Assembly (NCBI RefSeq): GCF_014203645.1
Contig: NZ_JACHJL010000001.1
Span: forward strand, 620,001 to 684,000
DNA: 64,000 nt
Direction of reading: 5' to 3'
Source of the DNA: Streptomyces zagrosensis
Lineage (GTDB): Bacteria; Actinomycetota; Actinomycetes; Streptomycetales; Streptomycetaceae
The notes below the pieces were generated by a model that saw nothing but the letters and a program-made list of their open reading frames with translations, ran no database searches and was not told the origin of the DNA. Each line of letters begins with the position of its first letter. The first letter of the stretch is position 1. A program made the position numbers and the translations under genes. Shown one piece after another: positions 52,518 through 61,572 of the stretch.

Positions 52518-53948
52518 ATGCGCCGAGCAAAAATCGTCTGCACCCTGGGCCCCGCCACCGACTCGTATGAGCAGATCAAGAGGCTTGTCGAGGCCGGCAT
52601 GGACGTCGCCCGCTTCAACCTCAGCCACGGCACGTACGTGGAACACGAGGAGCGGTACCAAAGGGTGCGCCAAGCTTCCAAGGACACCGGCCGCAGCGTC
52701 GGCATCCTCGCCGACCTTCAAGGCCCGAAGATTCGCCTCGGCCGATTCCGCGAAGGGCCTGTACTCCTTGAACGCGGAGACGAGTTCACCATCACCGTCG
52801 AGGAGATGGAAGGCGACCGCCACTGCTGCGGCACCACCTACGAAGGTCTGGCCGCCGACGTCACGCGCGGTGAGCGCATCCTCATCGACGACGGCCGCGT
52901 CACCCTAGAGGTCACCTCCGTAGACGGCCCACGCGTCCACACCACGGTCATCGAGGGAGGCATGGTCTCCGACAACAAGGGCCTCAACCTCCCCGGCGTC
53001 GCCGTCTCGGTCCCCGCCCTCTCCGTCAAGGACATCGAAGACCTGCGCTGGGCCCTGCGCATCGGCGCCGACATCATCGCCCTGTCCTTCGTCCGCAACG
53101 CCGAAGACGTCATCGACGTACACCGCATCATGACCGAGGAAGGCCGCCGCCTCCCGGTCATCGCCAAGGTCGAGAAACCACAGGCAGTAGACAACCTCGA
53201 AGCCATCGTGGACGCCTTCGACGGAATCATGGTCGCCCGCGGCGACCTCGGCGTCGAAATGCCCCTGGAAGCCGTGCCGATGGTACAAAAACGCGCCATC
53301 AAACTCTCCAAGCGCAACGCCAAACCAGTGATCGTCGCGACCCAGATGCTCGACTCGATGATCGACGCCTCCCGCCCCACCCGCGCCGAGGCATCCGACG
53401 TCGCCAACGCCGTCATGGACGGCACCGACGCCGTGATGCTCTCCGGCGAGACCAGCGTCGGCAAATACCCCATCGAGACCGTCAAAACCATGGGCCGCAT
53501 CGTCACAGCAGCCGAGGAAGACATGCTGGCCAAGGGCCTGCCGACGCTGACCGAACGCAGCAAGCCGCGCACCCAGGCCGGCGCGGTCGCCCGAGCGGCA
53601 GCAGAAATGGGCGACTTCCTCGGCGCCAAGTTCCTCGTCGCCTTCACCCAGTCCGGCGACACCGTCCGCCGCCTCTCCCGCTACCGCTCCCCAATCCCGG
53701 TCCTCGCCTTCACCCCCGACCCCGACACCTACTCCCAGCTCAACCTCACCTGGGGCGTGGAAACCTTCCTCGGCCCACACGTCGAGTCCACGGACGCGAT
53801 GGTCGCCCAGGTAGACGAGGAACTGCTGCGCATCGGCCGCTGTCAAAAGGGCGACATTGTCGTCATCACCGCCGGCTCGCCCCCCGGCGTAGCCGGCTCC
53901 ACCAACCTGGTCCGCGTCCACCACATCGGCGACGACCCGGGGCAGTGA
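52518..53948 (+). CDS. pyk: Pyruvate kinase
   Basis: Last glycolytic step, phosphoenolpyruvate plus ADP to pyruvate plus ATP. It has 476 residues. Start MRRAKIVCTLGPAT. The catalytic barrel has FNLSHGTY, ILADLQGPKIRLG, IAKVEKPQAV (catalytic lysine region) and MVARGDLGVEMPLE, then the pyruvate-kinase signature DGTDAVMLSGETSVGKYP. The regulatory C domain ends near DIVVITAGSPPGVAGSTN. Streptomycetes commonly have two pyk genes; which copy this is cannot be decided here. Confidence 0.98.
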   Translation: MRRAKIVCTLGPATDSYEQIKRLVEAGMDVARFNLSHGTYVEHEERYQRVRQASKDTGRSVGILADLQGPKIRLGRFREGPVLLERGDEFTITVEEMEGDRHCCGTTYEGLAADVTRGERILIDDGRVTLEVTSVDGPRVHTTVIEGGMVSDNKGLNLPGVAVSVPALSVKDIEDLRWALRIGADIIALSFVRNAEDVIDVHRIMTEEGRRLPVIAKVEKPQAVDNLEAIVDAFDGIMVARGDLGVEMPLEAVPMVQKRAIKLSKRNAKPVIVATQMLDSMIDASRPTRAEASDVANAVMDGTDAVMLSGETSVGKYPIETVKTMGRIVTAAEEDMLAKGLPTLTERSKPRTQAGAVARAAAEMGDFLGAKFLVAFTQSGDTVRRLSRYRSPIPVLAFTPDPDTYSQLNLTWGVETFLGPHVESTDAMVAQVDEELLRIGRCQKGDIVVITAGSPPGVAGSTNLVRVHHIGDDPGQ

Positions 53949-53994
53949 CCCACACCGCAGAGCACCACGCGCACAGCGGGCCGGGCGCGACACG

Positions 53995-54783
53995 TCAGCA
54001 CTTCGGCCCGATGTGCGCATCCATGAGCGCGACGGACGCGCGGCGGGCGACGGAGATATGGAAAGGATCGCTACCGCGTGCCAACGTCGTCCATGCCACT
54101 CCGACCTGCGTCAAGGTGTCCGAGCACAGCTTGCGGATGTCGTCGGACTTGTTGGTGAAGAGGTAGCGGGGATACTCGTATCGCTTACGTTCGCCACCCA
54201 CGAGCCGCGTTGTCCAATTGGTGACGCGGCACCCGTCGGAGTGGAAGAGTCCGCGCAGGAACCGCCACGGGTATGCGTCCACGATGCGTTGCTGCCAGTC
54301 GCTCAGCTCGATCAACCGCTCGTGCTTCTTACCTCGGCCGTGCTGGGGGAAGAGGCACCATAGATGGTTGGAATAGACCTTCACGTTGCTGCACCCTGTC
54401 CTCCGCATCCGGGAGACAGAGTTGTGCGGGAAAACCGCCGCCATGGCTTCCTCGCATTCCGTCATGAGGCCGGGCCAGGCTTCGGCACACGTGACCATGA
54501 GGCTTGGGGCGCGATGTCGCGAATAACGGATGATGTGCCCGTCCCCTAGGTAGAGACCTAAGAGATAGGCGTATGCCGACTCGTCCAAAGGTGCGTTGTC
54601 GCAGCGAGGACACGGCCGCTTCGGCCGACCCGGGAGAGCGTCGTGCTTCGCCCGTTCGACGTGGAGCCAGTAGCCAACGGTGCCTACGGGGACATTCAGC
54701 TCTCGTGCGACATCCGCGTTCTTCATGCCGGCGCGGAGTCGAACAAGAGCTGAGTGTCGTACGTGCGTACCATGCGCATTCAT
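53995..54783 (-). CDS. HTH protein with LAGLIDADG-like endonuclease fold
   Basis: 262 residues from ATG (NAHGTHVRHSALVRLRAG); a GTG 10 codons earlier is possible. The N-terminal 50 residues form a homeodomain-like HTH (NADVARELNVPVGTVGYW). A Cys pair (CPRC) follows. The rest has two LAGLIDADG-like helices, YAYLLGLYLGDGHI and FLRGLFHSDGCRV. Such proteins are widespread free-standing genes in streptomycetes and relate to homing endonucleases and WhiA. The acidic residues in GDGH and SDGC suggest catalysis is not excluded. It lies between pyk and tRNA-Leu; no intron or intein is visible nearby. Confidence 0.78.
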   Translation of the reverse strand: MNAHGTHVRHSALVRLRAGMKNADVARELNVPVGTVGYWLHVERAKHDALPGRPKRPCPRCDNAPLDESAYAYLLGLYLGDGHIIRYSRHRAPSLMVTCAEAWPGLMTECEEAMAAVFPHNSVSRMRRTGCSNVKVYSNHLWCLFPQHGRGKKHERLIELSDWQQRIVDAYPWRFLRGLFHSDGCRVTNWTTRLVGGERKRYEYPRYLFTNKSDDIRKLCSDTLTQVGVAWTTLARGSDPFHISVARRASVALMDAHIGPKC

Positions 54784-54866
54784 GTTTCCACTGTGCGTGA
54801 TACATGACGACACGGTGTTATGAAGGCGAAAGCTTCACGAGAAGGAGCGCTTCCGCTTATTTTGGG

Positions 54867-54950
54867 TGCCGGGTGCGGGACTCGAACCCGCACGCCCTTT
54901 CGGACAAATGTGTTTGAGACATTCGCGTATGCCTATTCCGCCAACCCGGC
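54867..54950 (-). tRNA. tRNA-Leu (anticodon CAA)
   Basis: 84 nt with full cloverleaf: acceptor GCCGGGT/ACCCGGC, D arm starting TGGCGGAATAGGC, anticodon loop CTCAAAC giving CAA (reads UUG), the long class II variable arm (GTCCGAAAGGGC) and T arm GCGGGTTCGAGTCCCGC. The discriminator is A. CCA is not encoded (ACCC follows). Confidence 0.95.
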
Positions 54951-55041
54951 TAGGTGGGACGCCCACAGCTTACCCTCTCTGGCGCGCGGAGGTCCCACCG
55001 GTAGGCTCATGGAGCACCACCTGCCTGATCCGAGGAGTCCC

Positions 55042-55698
55042 GTGAGCGACGTCGAGCCTGAGTCCGTCGATGCGCAGCAGTCGCACGTCCCCCCGCTGAC
55101 CACACGCGTCGTCATCGCCGAGGATGAGGCGCTGATCCGCCTCGATCTGAAGGAGATGCTCGAAGAAGAGGGGTACTCCGTCGTCGGTGAGGCCGGGGAT
55201 GGGCAGCGGGCCGTCGAGTTGGCCCGGGAGCACCGGCCCGACCTCGTCATCCTCGATGTGAAAATGCCGGTCTTGGACGGTATCTCCGCCGCTGAGCAGA
55301 TCGCGGCGGACAGTATCGCGCCGGTGTTGATGCTGACCGCCTTTTCGCAGCGGGATTTGGTGGAGCGGGCCCGGGACGCGGGGGCGATGGCGTACCTCGT
55401 CAAGCCGTTCAGCAAGAGCGATGTGGTGCCCGCCATTGAGATGGCTGTCTCTCGTTTCGCCGAGCTGAAGGCGCTGGAGACTGAGGTCGCTGACCTCTCG
55501 CAGCGGCTGGAGACGCGCAAGCTGGTGGACCGAGCGAAGAGCGCGCTACAGACGCAGTACGGGCTGACCGAGCCAGCCGCGTTCCGGTGGATTCAAAAGA
55601 CGTCGATGGACCGGCGGATGTCCATGCAGCAGGTGGCCGAGGCGGTCATCGAGGACGCGGCGGAGAAGAAGGCGGCTAGGGGCGTCAAGGAGTCCTGA
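55042..55698 (+). CDS. pdtaR: ANTAR-domain response regulator (PdtaR-like)
   Basis: 218 residues from GTG with GAGGA upstream. The receiver domain (about 22-140) has acidic DE at 28-29, phospho-acceptor D72 in LVILDVKMP, T99 in MLTAF and K121 in YLVKPF. A coiled-coil linker (AELKALETEVADLSQRLETR) leads to the ANTAR RNA-binding domain at about 155-210 (VDRAKSALQTQYGLTEPAAF, QQVAEAVIED). In mycobacteria PdtaR with kinase PdtaS binds RNA hairpins to antiterminate transcription. The kinase is not encoded nearby. An in-frame start at 54820 would run through the tRNA gene and is rejected. Confidence 0.94.
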   Translation: MSDVEPESVDAQQSHVPPLTTRVVIAEDEALIRLDLKEMLEEEGYSVVGEAGDGQRAVELAREHRPDLVILDVKMPVLDGISAAEQIAADSIAPVLMLTAFSQRDLVERARDAGAMAYLVKPFSKSDVVPAIEMAVSRFAELKALETEVADLSQRLETRKLVDRAKSALQTQYGLTEPAAFRWIQKTSMDRRMSMQQVAEAVIEDAAEKKAARGVKES

Positions 55699-55801
55699 CC
55701 TGTCGCGAGCCTTGGTCTGCTGGGAACCGTGGCTTGGGTGGAGTCCCGGTGTGAGCAGGAGGCTCGGGCTTGGCCGGTGGCGTCCGATCGGCACGAGTTC
55801 T

Positions 55802-55825
55802 GGGCCCGTCCGGTTGGACGGGCCC
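55802..55825 (+). terminator. Terminator after pdtaR
   Basis: GGGCCCGTCC (55802-55811) pairs perfectly with GGACGGGCCC (55816-55825) around a GGTT loop, followed by CGCTTTCTTT. It lies between convergent pdtaR and livF. The T-rich side favours the pdtaR direction. Confidence 0.85.
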
Positions 55826-55888
55826 CGCTTTCTTTCGCCGCCGGATGTCCTTGTGCGTGCCCGGTCCGGCCCCCCTTTTTGCCCTCGG

Positions 55889-56605
55889 TCAGTCCTCGCC
55901 CAGGTAGGCCTTGCGTACCGACTCGTCGTGGAGCAGGTCCTGTCCGGTGCCGGATAGGACGATCTTGCCGATCTCCATCACGTGGCCGCAATCCGCGAGG
56001 GACAGGGCTGCCTGTGCGTTCTGCTCGACCAGCAGGATCGTGGTGCCGTTGGACTTCAGCTCGCGGATCGTGTGCATGATCTTTTGCATCATGATCGGCG
56101 AGAGGCCCATGGACGGCTCGTCCAGCATCAGCAGTTTGGGTCGGGACATCAGCGCCCTGCCCATGGCCAGCATCTGTTGTTCGCCGCCGGAGAGCGTGCC
56201 CGCGGCTTGGCCGCGGCGCTCGCCGAGGATGGGGAACAGGTCGTAGGCCCGCTGGATGTCCTTGTCGATGCCTGCGGCGTCTTTTCGGAGGAAGGCTCCG
56301 AGCTGGAGGTTCTCCGTGATCGTCAGTCGGGGGAAGATGTGTCGGCCCTCGGGGGAGTGCGCCAGGCCGAGTTTGACGATCTTGTGTGCTGGGGTGCCGG
56401 TCAGTGTTTCGCCCTCGAACCGTACGGTGCCGGCCAGCGGCTTGAGCAGTCCGGACAGGGTGCGTAGGGTGGTCGTTTTGCCTGCGCCGTTGGTGCCGAT
56501 GAGCGTGACGACCTGGCCCGCTTCCACGCTGAATGAGATGCCTTTGACGGCCTCGATCTTGCCGTAGGCGACGCGTAGGTCCTCGACTTCAAGGAGTGCC
56601 GTCAC
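55889..56605 (-). CDS. livF: Branched-chain amino acid ABC transporter ATPase LivF
   Basis: 238 residues. Walker A is GTNGAGKTT, Q-loop region GLAHSPEGRHIFPRL, signature LSGGEQQMLAMGRAL, Walker B LLMLDEPSMGL and H-loop-like LLVEQNAQ. GTG start overlaps the livG stop by 4 nt (GTGA). It ends the livKHMGF operon and, with LivG, powers uptake through LivH and LivM. Confidence 0.97.
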   Translation of the reverse strand: MTALLEVEDLRVAYGKIEAVKGISFSVEAGQVVTLIGTNGAGKTTTLRTLSGLLKPLAGTVRFEGETLTGTPAHKIVKLGLAHSPEGRHIFPRLTITENLQLGAFLRKDAAGIDKDIQRAYDLFPILGERRGQAAGTLSGGEQQMLAMGRALMSRPKLLMLDEPSMGLSPIMMQKIMHTIRELKSNGTTILLVEQNAQAALSLADCGHVMEIGKIVLSGTGQDLLHDESVRKAYLGED

Positions 56606-57483
56606 TGTCCGTCCTCCGTCTGTGCGGTGTGCTGGTGCGCTTCGGCGGCTTCGACCTCGGCGACTTCGTCGCTGCCCGGTGCGCCTTCGAAGGGGGTGCC
56701 GAGGTAGGCGGCGATGACGCGTTCGTCTGCCTGGACGGTCTCTGATGTGCCTTCGATGAGTTTTTCGCCTTGGACGAGGACGGCGACGCGGTCGCACAGA
56801 CGGAAGATGAACCGCATGTCGTGCTCGATGACCAGGACGGCGGTGCCTTGGTCGCGTACGGCCAGGACCAGTTCTTCGGTGGCGCGGGTCTCTTGCGGGT
56901 TCATGCCTGCGGTGGGTTCGTCGAGGAGGAGAAGACCTGGTTCGCTGGCTAGGGCGCGGGCGATTTCTAGCTTGCGTTGTTCGCCGTAGGGGAGGTTGCG
57001 TGCGAGGTGGTCGCACTTGGTGGCGAGGCCGGTGAACTCCAGGAGTTCCATGGAGCGTTCTTTGGAGGCTTGTTCGGCGCGGCGGAAGGAGGGGAGGCGT
57101 AGGAGCGCCGACGCGAGTCCTTCTTTGGTGCGGGTGTGTCGGCCGACGAGCACGTTTTCCAGGACGGTCATGTTGGCGAAGAGCCGGATGTTTTGGAAGG
57201 TGCGGGCGATGCCGGCTTGGGTGACGAGGTGTGGTTTGGGTGGCAGGACGGTGCCTTGGTAGGCGACGCGGCCTTCGGTGGGGACGTAGAGGCCGGTGAG
57301 GCAGTTGAAGAAGGTGGTTTTGCCCGCGCCGTTGGGGCCGATGAGGCCGACGATTTCTCCCGGGCGCACGGTGAGGTCTACGGCGCGTACGGCGGTGAGG
57401 CCGCCGAACCGCATGGTGACTCCGGTCGCGGCGAGGATGGGGGTGCTGTGGTCGTCGGTCTTGGTGAGGCTGGTGGTCGTCAT
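56602..57483 (-). CDS. livG: Branched-chain amino acid ABC transporter ATPase LivG
   Basis: 293 residues. Walker A GPNGAGKTT, Q-loop ARTFQNIRLF, signature-like LPYGEQRKLEIARAL (glycine of LSGGQ replaced by YGE, as is common in LivG), Walker B LLLLDEPTAGMNP, then VIEHDMRFIF. The C-terminal 35 residues are acidic and Ala/Glu-rich. Starts 3 nt after livM. Confidence 0.97.
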   Translation of the reverse strand: MTTTSLTKTDDHSTPILAATGVTMRFGGLTAVRAVDLTVRPGEIVGLIGPNGAGKTTFFNCLTGLYVPTEGRVAYQGTVLPPKPHLVTQAGIARTFQNIRLFANMTVLENVLVGRHTRTKEGLASALLRLPSFRRAEQASKERSMELLEFTGLATKCDHLARNLPYGEQRKLEIARALASEPGLLLLDEPTAGMNPQETRATEELVLAVRDQGTAVLVIEHDMRFIFRLCDRVAVLVQGEKLIEGTSETVQADERVIAAYLGTPFEGAPGSDEVAEVEAAEAHQHTAQTEDGQ

Positions 57484-57486
57484 CGG

Positions 57487-59298
57487 TTACGCCTCCGCCT
57501 TGGTGATGCCGATGCCTTGGCCTGGCAGGCGGTCCTGGTCCGGTACGTCGAGTTGTCCGGTCTCATGGAATTCGAGTTGTTTTCTGCGGTCGGCGACCAG
57601 TCCTTCGGGGCGGAAGCGCATGAGGAGGATGAGTGCGAGGCCGAAGAGGAGGAGTTGGTAGTCGGCCATGAAGTCCAGTTTGGCTGGGATGAGGTAGAGC
57701 AGAGCGGCGCCGATGATGGGTCCGCTGAGGGTGCCCATGCCGCCGAGGATGACGGCGGCGAGGAGGAATGCGGAGTTGGGTGGTACGGGCCCGGCGAACT
57801 GGTATTGCTCGGGTGTGACGGTGGTGGTGACGTGGGCTTGTACGGTTCCGGCGAGGCCGGCCAGGGTGGCGCCGAGGGCGAAGGCGAGCAGTTTGAGGCG
57901 GAAGCCGTTGATGCCCATGGCGGTGGCGGCGGTTTCGTCTTCGCGGATGGCGACCCAGGCGCGGCCGATGCGGGATTCGGCGGCGCGGCGGAAGACGAGG
58001 ACGACGAAGGCGGTGACGAGGAGCATGAGGAGGTAGTAGTTGCCGAAGGGGCCGATGGGGTAACCGAGGATGTTGTGGTTTTCGCCGAAGTCGAAGCCGA
58101 AGATTTTGAGGCTGGGCACGTTGGGGATGCCCATGGAGCCGTTGGTGACGTCGGGGCCTGTGGTGCCGTTGAGGTTGAGCATGCTGATGCGGAAGATCTC
58201 GCCGAAGCCGAGGGTGACGATGGCCAGGTAGTCGCCGCGTAGCCGCAGGGTGGGAGCGCCGATGAGGACGCCGAAGACGAGCGAGGCGGCGGCCCCGGTG
58301 AGCATGGCGGCCCAGAAGGGGAAGTGCACGCCGATGGATGATTCGGGTGATCCGGAGACGAGGGCTGCTGCGTAGGCGCCGACGCCGAGGAAGGCGACGT
58401 ATCCGAGGTCGAGTAGTCCGGCGAGGCCGACGACGACGTTGAGGCCGAGGGCGACGGTGGCGAAGATCAGGATGTAGGCGCCGACCGAGGTGTAGGTGTC
58501 GTTGTCTTGGGTGAAGGGGAAGCAGGCGGCGGCGACGAAGGCGGCGGCGAGGGCGATGTTGTGGTGCTTGGTGGTGAGGGCGGTGAGCCGGGCGATCAGT
58601 CCGGCGCTGTTGAGTGCGGCGAAGCCGAAGCTGGTGAGGATGAGGTAGCCGAGGAAGAGTTCGGCGTACTCGGTGTCGATGCCGTACGTGAACAGGTAGA
58701 GCCCGATGCCGAAGGCGATGGCTATGGCGAGGATTTCGGCCCAGACGGGCAGTGGTTTGGCGCGCTGGGGCGGTACGGAGGCGAGTGCGCGCCGTAGTCG
58801 GTACCAGCTGGGTGGGCCTGGGGCGTTGGGGCTTGGCCTGGGGTCGGTGGCGCTGTCGGTGGGGAGGCCGAGGGCGCCGATGACGGCGATGAGTGTGGTG
58901 GCGGCGGCGATGTAGCCGCCGGGTTCCAGGTTGGCGAGCCCGCCGAGGTCAACGGTGATGGCGAGCAGGGTGTACCAGGTGGTGCCGAGGGTGCCGAGTG
59001 CTAGGTAGAGCACGGGGCCGCTGGTTCCGGCGGGGGCGAGCCAGCGTAGGCCGCGGATGCCGTAGCCGACGATGAGGTACACGGTGGTGAGGACGGCGCC
59101 GGTGAGGGTGATGAGTTGGAGACCGCCGGGGTATCCGGTGACGGTGAGGTTGCCGGGGAAGGATGTGGTCCAGGTCCAGGCGACGAAGGTAGAGATGAGG
59201 GCGCCGATGGTGCCGATGGCGGTGAGGGCGCGGGCGAGGGTGGGGGAGAGCGGCAGGGGCGGGCTGGTGCCGTCCAGTGTCGTGGTGTGGATGGTCAT
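57487..59298 (-). CDS. livM: Branched-chain amino acid ABC transporter permease LivM
   Basis: 603 residues. The C-terminal 330 are a standard LivM permease, with GLNVVVGLAGLLDLGYVAFL, LRGDYLAIVTLGFGEI and GRAWVAIREDETAATAMGIN (the EAA loop). The N-terminal 270 residues add several more helices (LTGAVLTTVYLIVGYGIRG, AEILAIAIAFGIGLYLFTYG), giving a longer protein than the roughly 420-residue E. coli LivM. The start codon lies 5 nt after the livH stop. Confidence 0.95.
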   Translation of the reverse strand: MTIHTTTLDGTSPPLPLSPTLARALTAIGTIGALISTFVAWTWTTSFPGNLTVTGYPGGLQLITLTGAVLTTVYLIVGYGIRGLRWLAPAGTSGPVLYLALGTLGTTWYTLLAITVDLGGLANLEPGGYIAAATTLIAVIGALGLPTDSATDPRPSPNAPGPPSWYRLRRALASVPPQRAKPLPVWAEILAIAIAFGIGLYLFTYGIDTEYAELFLGYLILTSFGFAALNSAGLIARLTALTTKHHNIALAAAFVAAACFPFTQDNDTYTSVGAYILIFATVALGLNVVVGLAGLLDLGYVAFLGVGAYAAALVSGSPESSIGVHFPFWAAMLTGAAASLVFGVLIGAPTLRLRGDYLAIVTLGFGEIFRISMLNLNGTTGPDVTNGSMGIPNVPSLKIFGFDFGENHNILGYPIGPFGNYYLLMLLVTAFVVLVFRRAAESRIGRAWVAIREDETAATAMGINGFRLKLLAFALGATLAGLAGTVQAHVTTTVTPEQYQFAGPVPPNSAFLLAAVILGGMGTLSGPIIGAALLYLIPAKLDFMADYQLLLFGLALILLMRFRPEGLVADRRKQLEFHETGQLDVPDQDRLPGQGIGITKAEA

Positions 59299-59303
59299 GG
59301 CAA

Positions 59304-60233
59304 TCACGCCCGATCCGCGACGCGTTCGCCCAGCAGCCCTTGGGGGCGCAGCAGCAGAACGAGGATGAGGAGGACGAAGGCCCAGACGTCCTTCCAGGAG
59401 CCGCCGCCGAACTGGGTCATGCCGGGTATCTCCTCGATGTATCCGGTGGCTAGGGCTTCGGCGAGGCCGAGTACGACGCCGCCGAGCATGGCGCCGTAGA
59501 TGTTGCCGATGCCGCCGAGGACTGCCGCGGTGAAGGCTTTGAGGCCGAGGATGAAGCCCATGCGGAACTGGACTTCGCCGGTACGTAGCCCGTAGGCGAC
59601 GGCGGCGACGCCGGCGAAGGCGGCGCCGATGGCGAAGGCCATGACGATGATGCGGTCGGTGTTGATGCCCATGAGTTTGGCGGTGTCGGGGTCTTGGGCG
59701 GTGGCTTGCATGCCGCGTCCGGTGCGGGTTTTGGAGACGAACAGGCCGAGGCCGAGCATGCACAGCGGGGCTGCGATGAGGACGAAGAGGTCGCCGCGCT
59801 GGATGGTCATGTTCCAGAACTCGTAGGCGTCGCTCTTGAATTGGGGGAAGGTGCGGGCTTTTTTGGCGTCGGGGTACCACTTCCACACCGCTTGTTGGAG
59901 CGCGATGGAGAGGCCGATGGCGGTGATGAGTGGGGCGAGGCGGGGTGCTTCGCGCAGTGGGCGGTAGGCGAAGCGTTCGGCGGCGACGCCGACGAGGACG
60001 GAGGTGGCGATTCCGCCGATGAGCATCAGGGGCAGCGCGAGCATGAGCGCGGTGCCCCCGGGGAGGGCCAGGTAGACGGTCAGTGCGCCGAAGCCGCCGA
60101 CCATGAAGATTTCGCCGTGGGCGAAGTTGATGAGCTGGACGATGCCATAGACCATCGTGTAGCCGATCGCGATGAGGCCGTACATCGCGCCGAGGATGAG
60201 TCCGTTGGCCAGCTGTTGCGGCAGTTCGTGCAC
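59304..60233 (-). CDS. livH: Branched-chain amino acid ABC transporter permease LivH
   Basis: 309 residues, all membrane. LivH pattern: LANGLILGAMYGLIAIGYTM, VYGIVQLINFAHGEIFMVGG, the EAA-like region TGRGMQATAQDPDTAKLMGI and FTAAVLGGIGNIYGAMLGGV. It is separated from livK by 112 bp, enough for a processing or attenuating hairpin, though none clear was seen. Confidence 0.97.
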   Translation of the reverse strand: MHELPQQLANGLILGAMYGLIAIGYTMVYGIVQLINFAHGEIFMVGGFGALTVYLALPGGTALMLALPLMLIGGIATSVLVGVAAERFAYRPLREAPRLAPLITAIGLSIALQQAVWKWYPDAKKARTFPQFKSDAYEFWNMTIQRGDLFVLIAAPLCMLGLGLFVSKTRTGRGMQATAQDPDTAKLMGINTDRIIVMAFAIGAAFAGVAAVAYGLRTGEVQFRMGFILGLKAFTAAVLGGIGNIYGAMLGGVVLGLAEALATGYIEEIPGMTQFGGGSWKDVWAFVLLILVLLLRPQGLLGERVADRA

Positions 60234-60345
60234 CGCAGGGCCTCCGTGAGGTGGGAAGGGCGTGCAAGGGCTGCCGTTGGGCCGCGCGGCGGCGTGGGTG
60301 GTGACGTCCGCGCGGCCGGCCGGTGGTGCGTTCGGGGAGCGCGGG

Positions 60346-61572
60346 TCAGTCCTTGTAGATCGCGCTGTACTGGGATTTCCAGGCTTTGTTTTCGACCTTG
60401 TATGCGGTGATCATCGTGTTGGTGGTGTCGCCGTATTCATCGAAGGAGACGGGTCCTGTGACGCCTTCGAATTTGACGGAACTGAGTGCCTTGATGACCT
60501 TTTCGCGGGGTTTGTCGGGGAGCTTGCCGTCGTTTTCGGCGACGATGGCCTTGACGGCTTGGATGATGGCCCAGGTGGCGTCGTAGGCGGAGCCGCCGTA
60601 GGCCTCGTAGGCGTCTTTGTAGCCGGCGGCCTTGTAGTCGGCGATGAACTTCTTGGCGGATTCCAGCTCTTCGACGGGCTTGCCGACGGCGGTGGCGAAG
60701 TCGCCTTCGGCCTTTTTGTTGAGGTTGATGAAGTCGGCGCTGTACATGCCGTCTCCGCCCATCAGGGGGACGCGGACGCCGCCGTCCTTGAGTTGTTGGC
60801 TCAGGGGCGCGGAGACCGGGTATTCGCCGCCGTAGAAGATCAGGTCCGGCTTGGCTTGGCGGGCCTTGGAGACGATGGCCTTGAAGTCTCGGTCTTCGGG
60901 GTTCACGTGTTCGGTGCCGACGACCTTGCCGCCGAGAGCGGTGAACTTGTCCTGGAAGGCCGAGGCGAGCCCGATGCCGTAGGTCTTCTGGTCGTCGATG
61001 ACGTATACCCGCTTGGCTTTGATCTTCTCCCAGGCGTACGCGCCGCCGAACGCGCCCTGCACCTCGTCGGTGGTGGCGGTGCGGAAGTAGGTGCTGAACT
61101 GGCGTTTGCGTACGTCCTTCTTCCAGTCCTTGCCCTGGGAGAGGTCGGGGGTGGTGTTGGCCGGGGATATCAGGGCCAGCCCGTTGCTCTCGGCGACGGT
61201 CTGCATCGATTGGGCGACACCGGAGTTGAGCGGTCCGACGACGCCGATGACGTCGTCGTCGCCGCCGAGCTTGGTGATGTTCTGTTGCCCGGCGGAGGGC
61301 TGGGCTTGGTCGTCCAGGGCCTTGAGTTCGAACTTCACCCCCGAGACCTCGCCGACCTTGTTGGCGGTTTTGACGGCGAGGTCGCCGGAGTTTTTCAGTC
61401 CTTGGCCGAGGGCGGATAGGTCTCCGGTGATGGGCGCGTCGAGGCCGATGACGACGGTGGTCTTGCCGCCGTCGCTCTTCTCCTTGTCGTCGTCGCGAGA
61501 GCCGCATGCGCTCAGGGTCAGGGCCCCGGTGGTGAGAGCGGCGGTGAGTACAAGCAAGGAACGGTGACGCAC
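60346..61572 (-). CDS. livK: Branched-chain amino acid-binding lipoprotein LivK
   Basis: 408 residues. The signal peptide has the lipobox LSAC (Cys23), so Lgt would anchor it. The mature periplasmic-binding fold type I follows: VVIGLDAPITGDLSALGQGL, GVVGPLNSGVAQSMQTVAES, LALISPANTTPDLSQG, TYFRTATTDEVQG and IFYGGEYPVSAPL. Ligand is predicted to be Leu/Ile/Val or a related amino acid or amide. First gene of livKHMGF. Confidence 0.96.
   Translation of the reverse strand: MRHRSLLVLTAALTTGALTLSACGSRDDDKEKSDGGKTTVVIGLDAPITGDLSALGQGLKNSGDLAVKTANKVGEVSGVKFELKALDDQAQPSAGQQNITKLGGDDDVIGVVGPLNSGVAQSMQTVAESNGLALISPANTTPDLSQGKDWKKDVRKRQFSTYFRTATTDEVQGAFGGAYAWEKIKAKRVYVIDDQKTYGIGLASAFQDKFTALGGKVVGTEHVNPEDRDFKAIVSKARQAKPDLIFYGGEYPVSAPLSQQLKDGGVRVPLMGGDGMYSADFINLNKKAEGDFATAVGKPVEELESAKKFIADYKAAGYKDAYEAYGGSAYDATWAIIQAVKAIVAENDGKLPDKPREKVIKALSSVKFEGVTGPVSFDEYGDTTNTMITAYKVENKAWKSQYSAIYKD

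Noticed and set aside
54820..55041. N-terminal extension of the response regulator
   Set aside because: It would translate across the tRNA-Leu gene on the other strand. GTG at 55042 has a ribosome site and family-like start.
53949..55041. Replication origin at the composition switch
   Set aside because: No DnaA-box cluster and no dnaA, dnaN or gyr genes are present; the gene content is that of a chromosome arm or core far from oriC.
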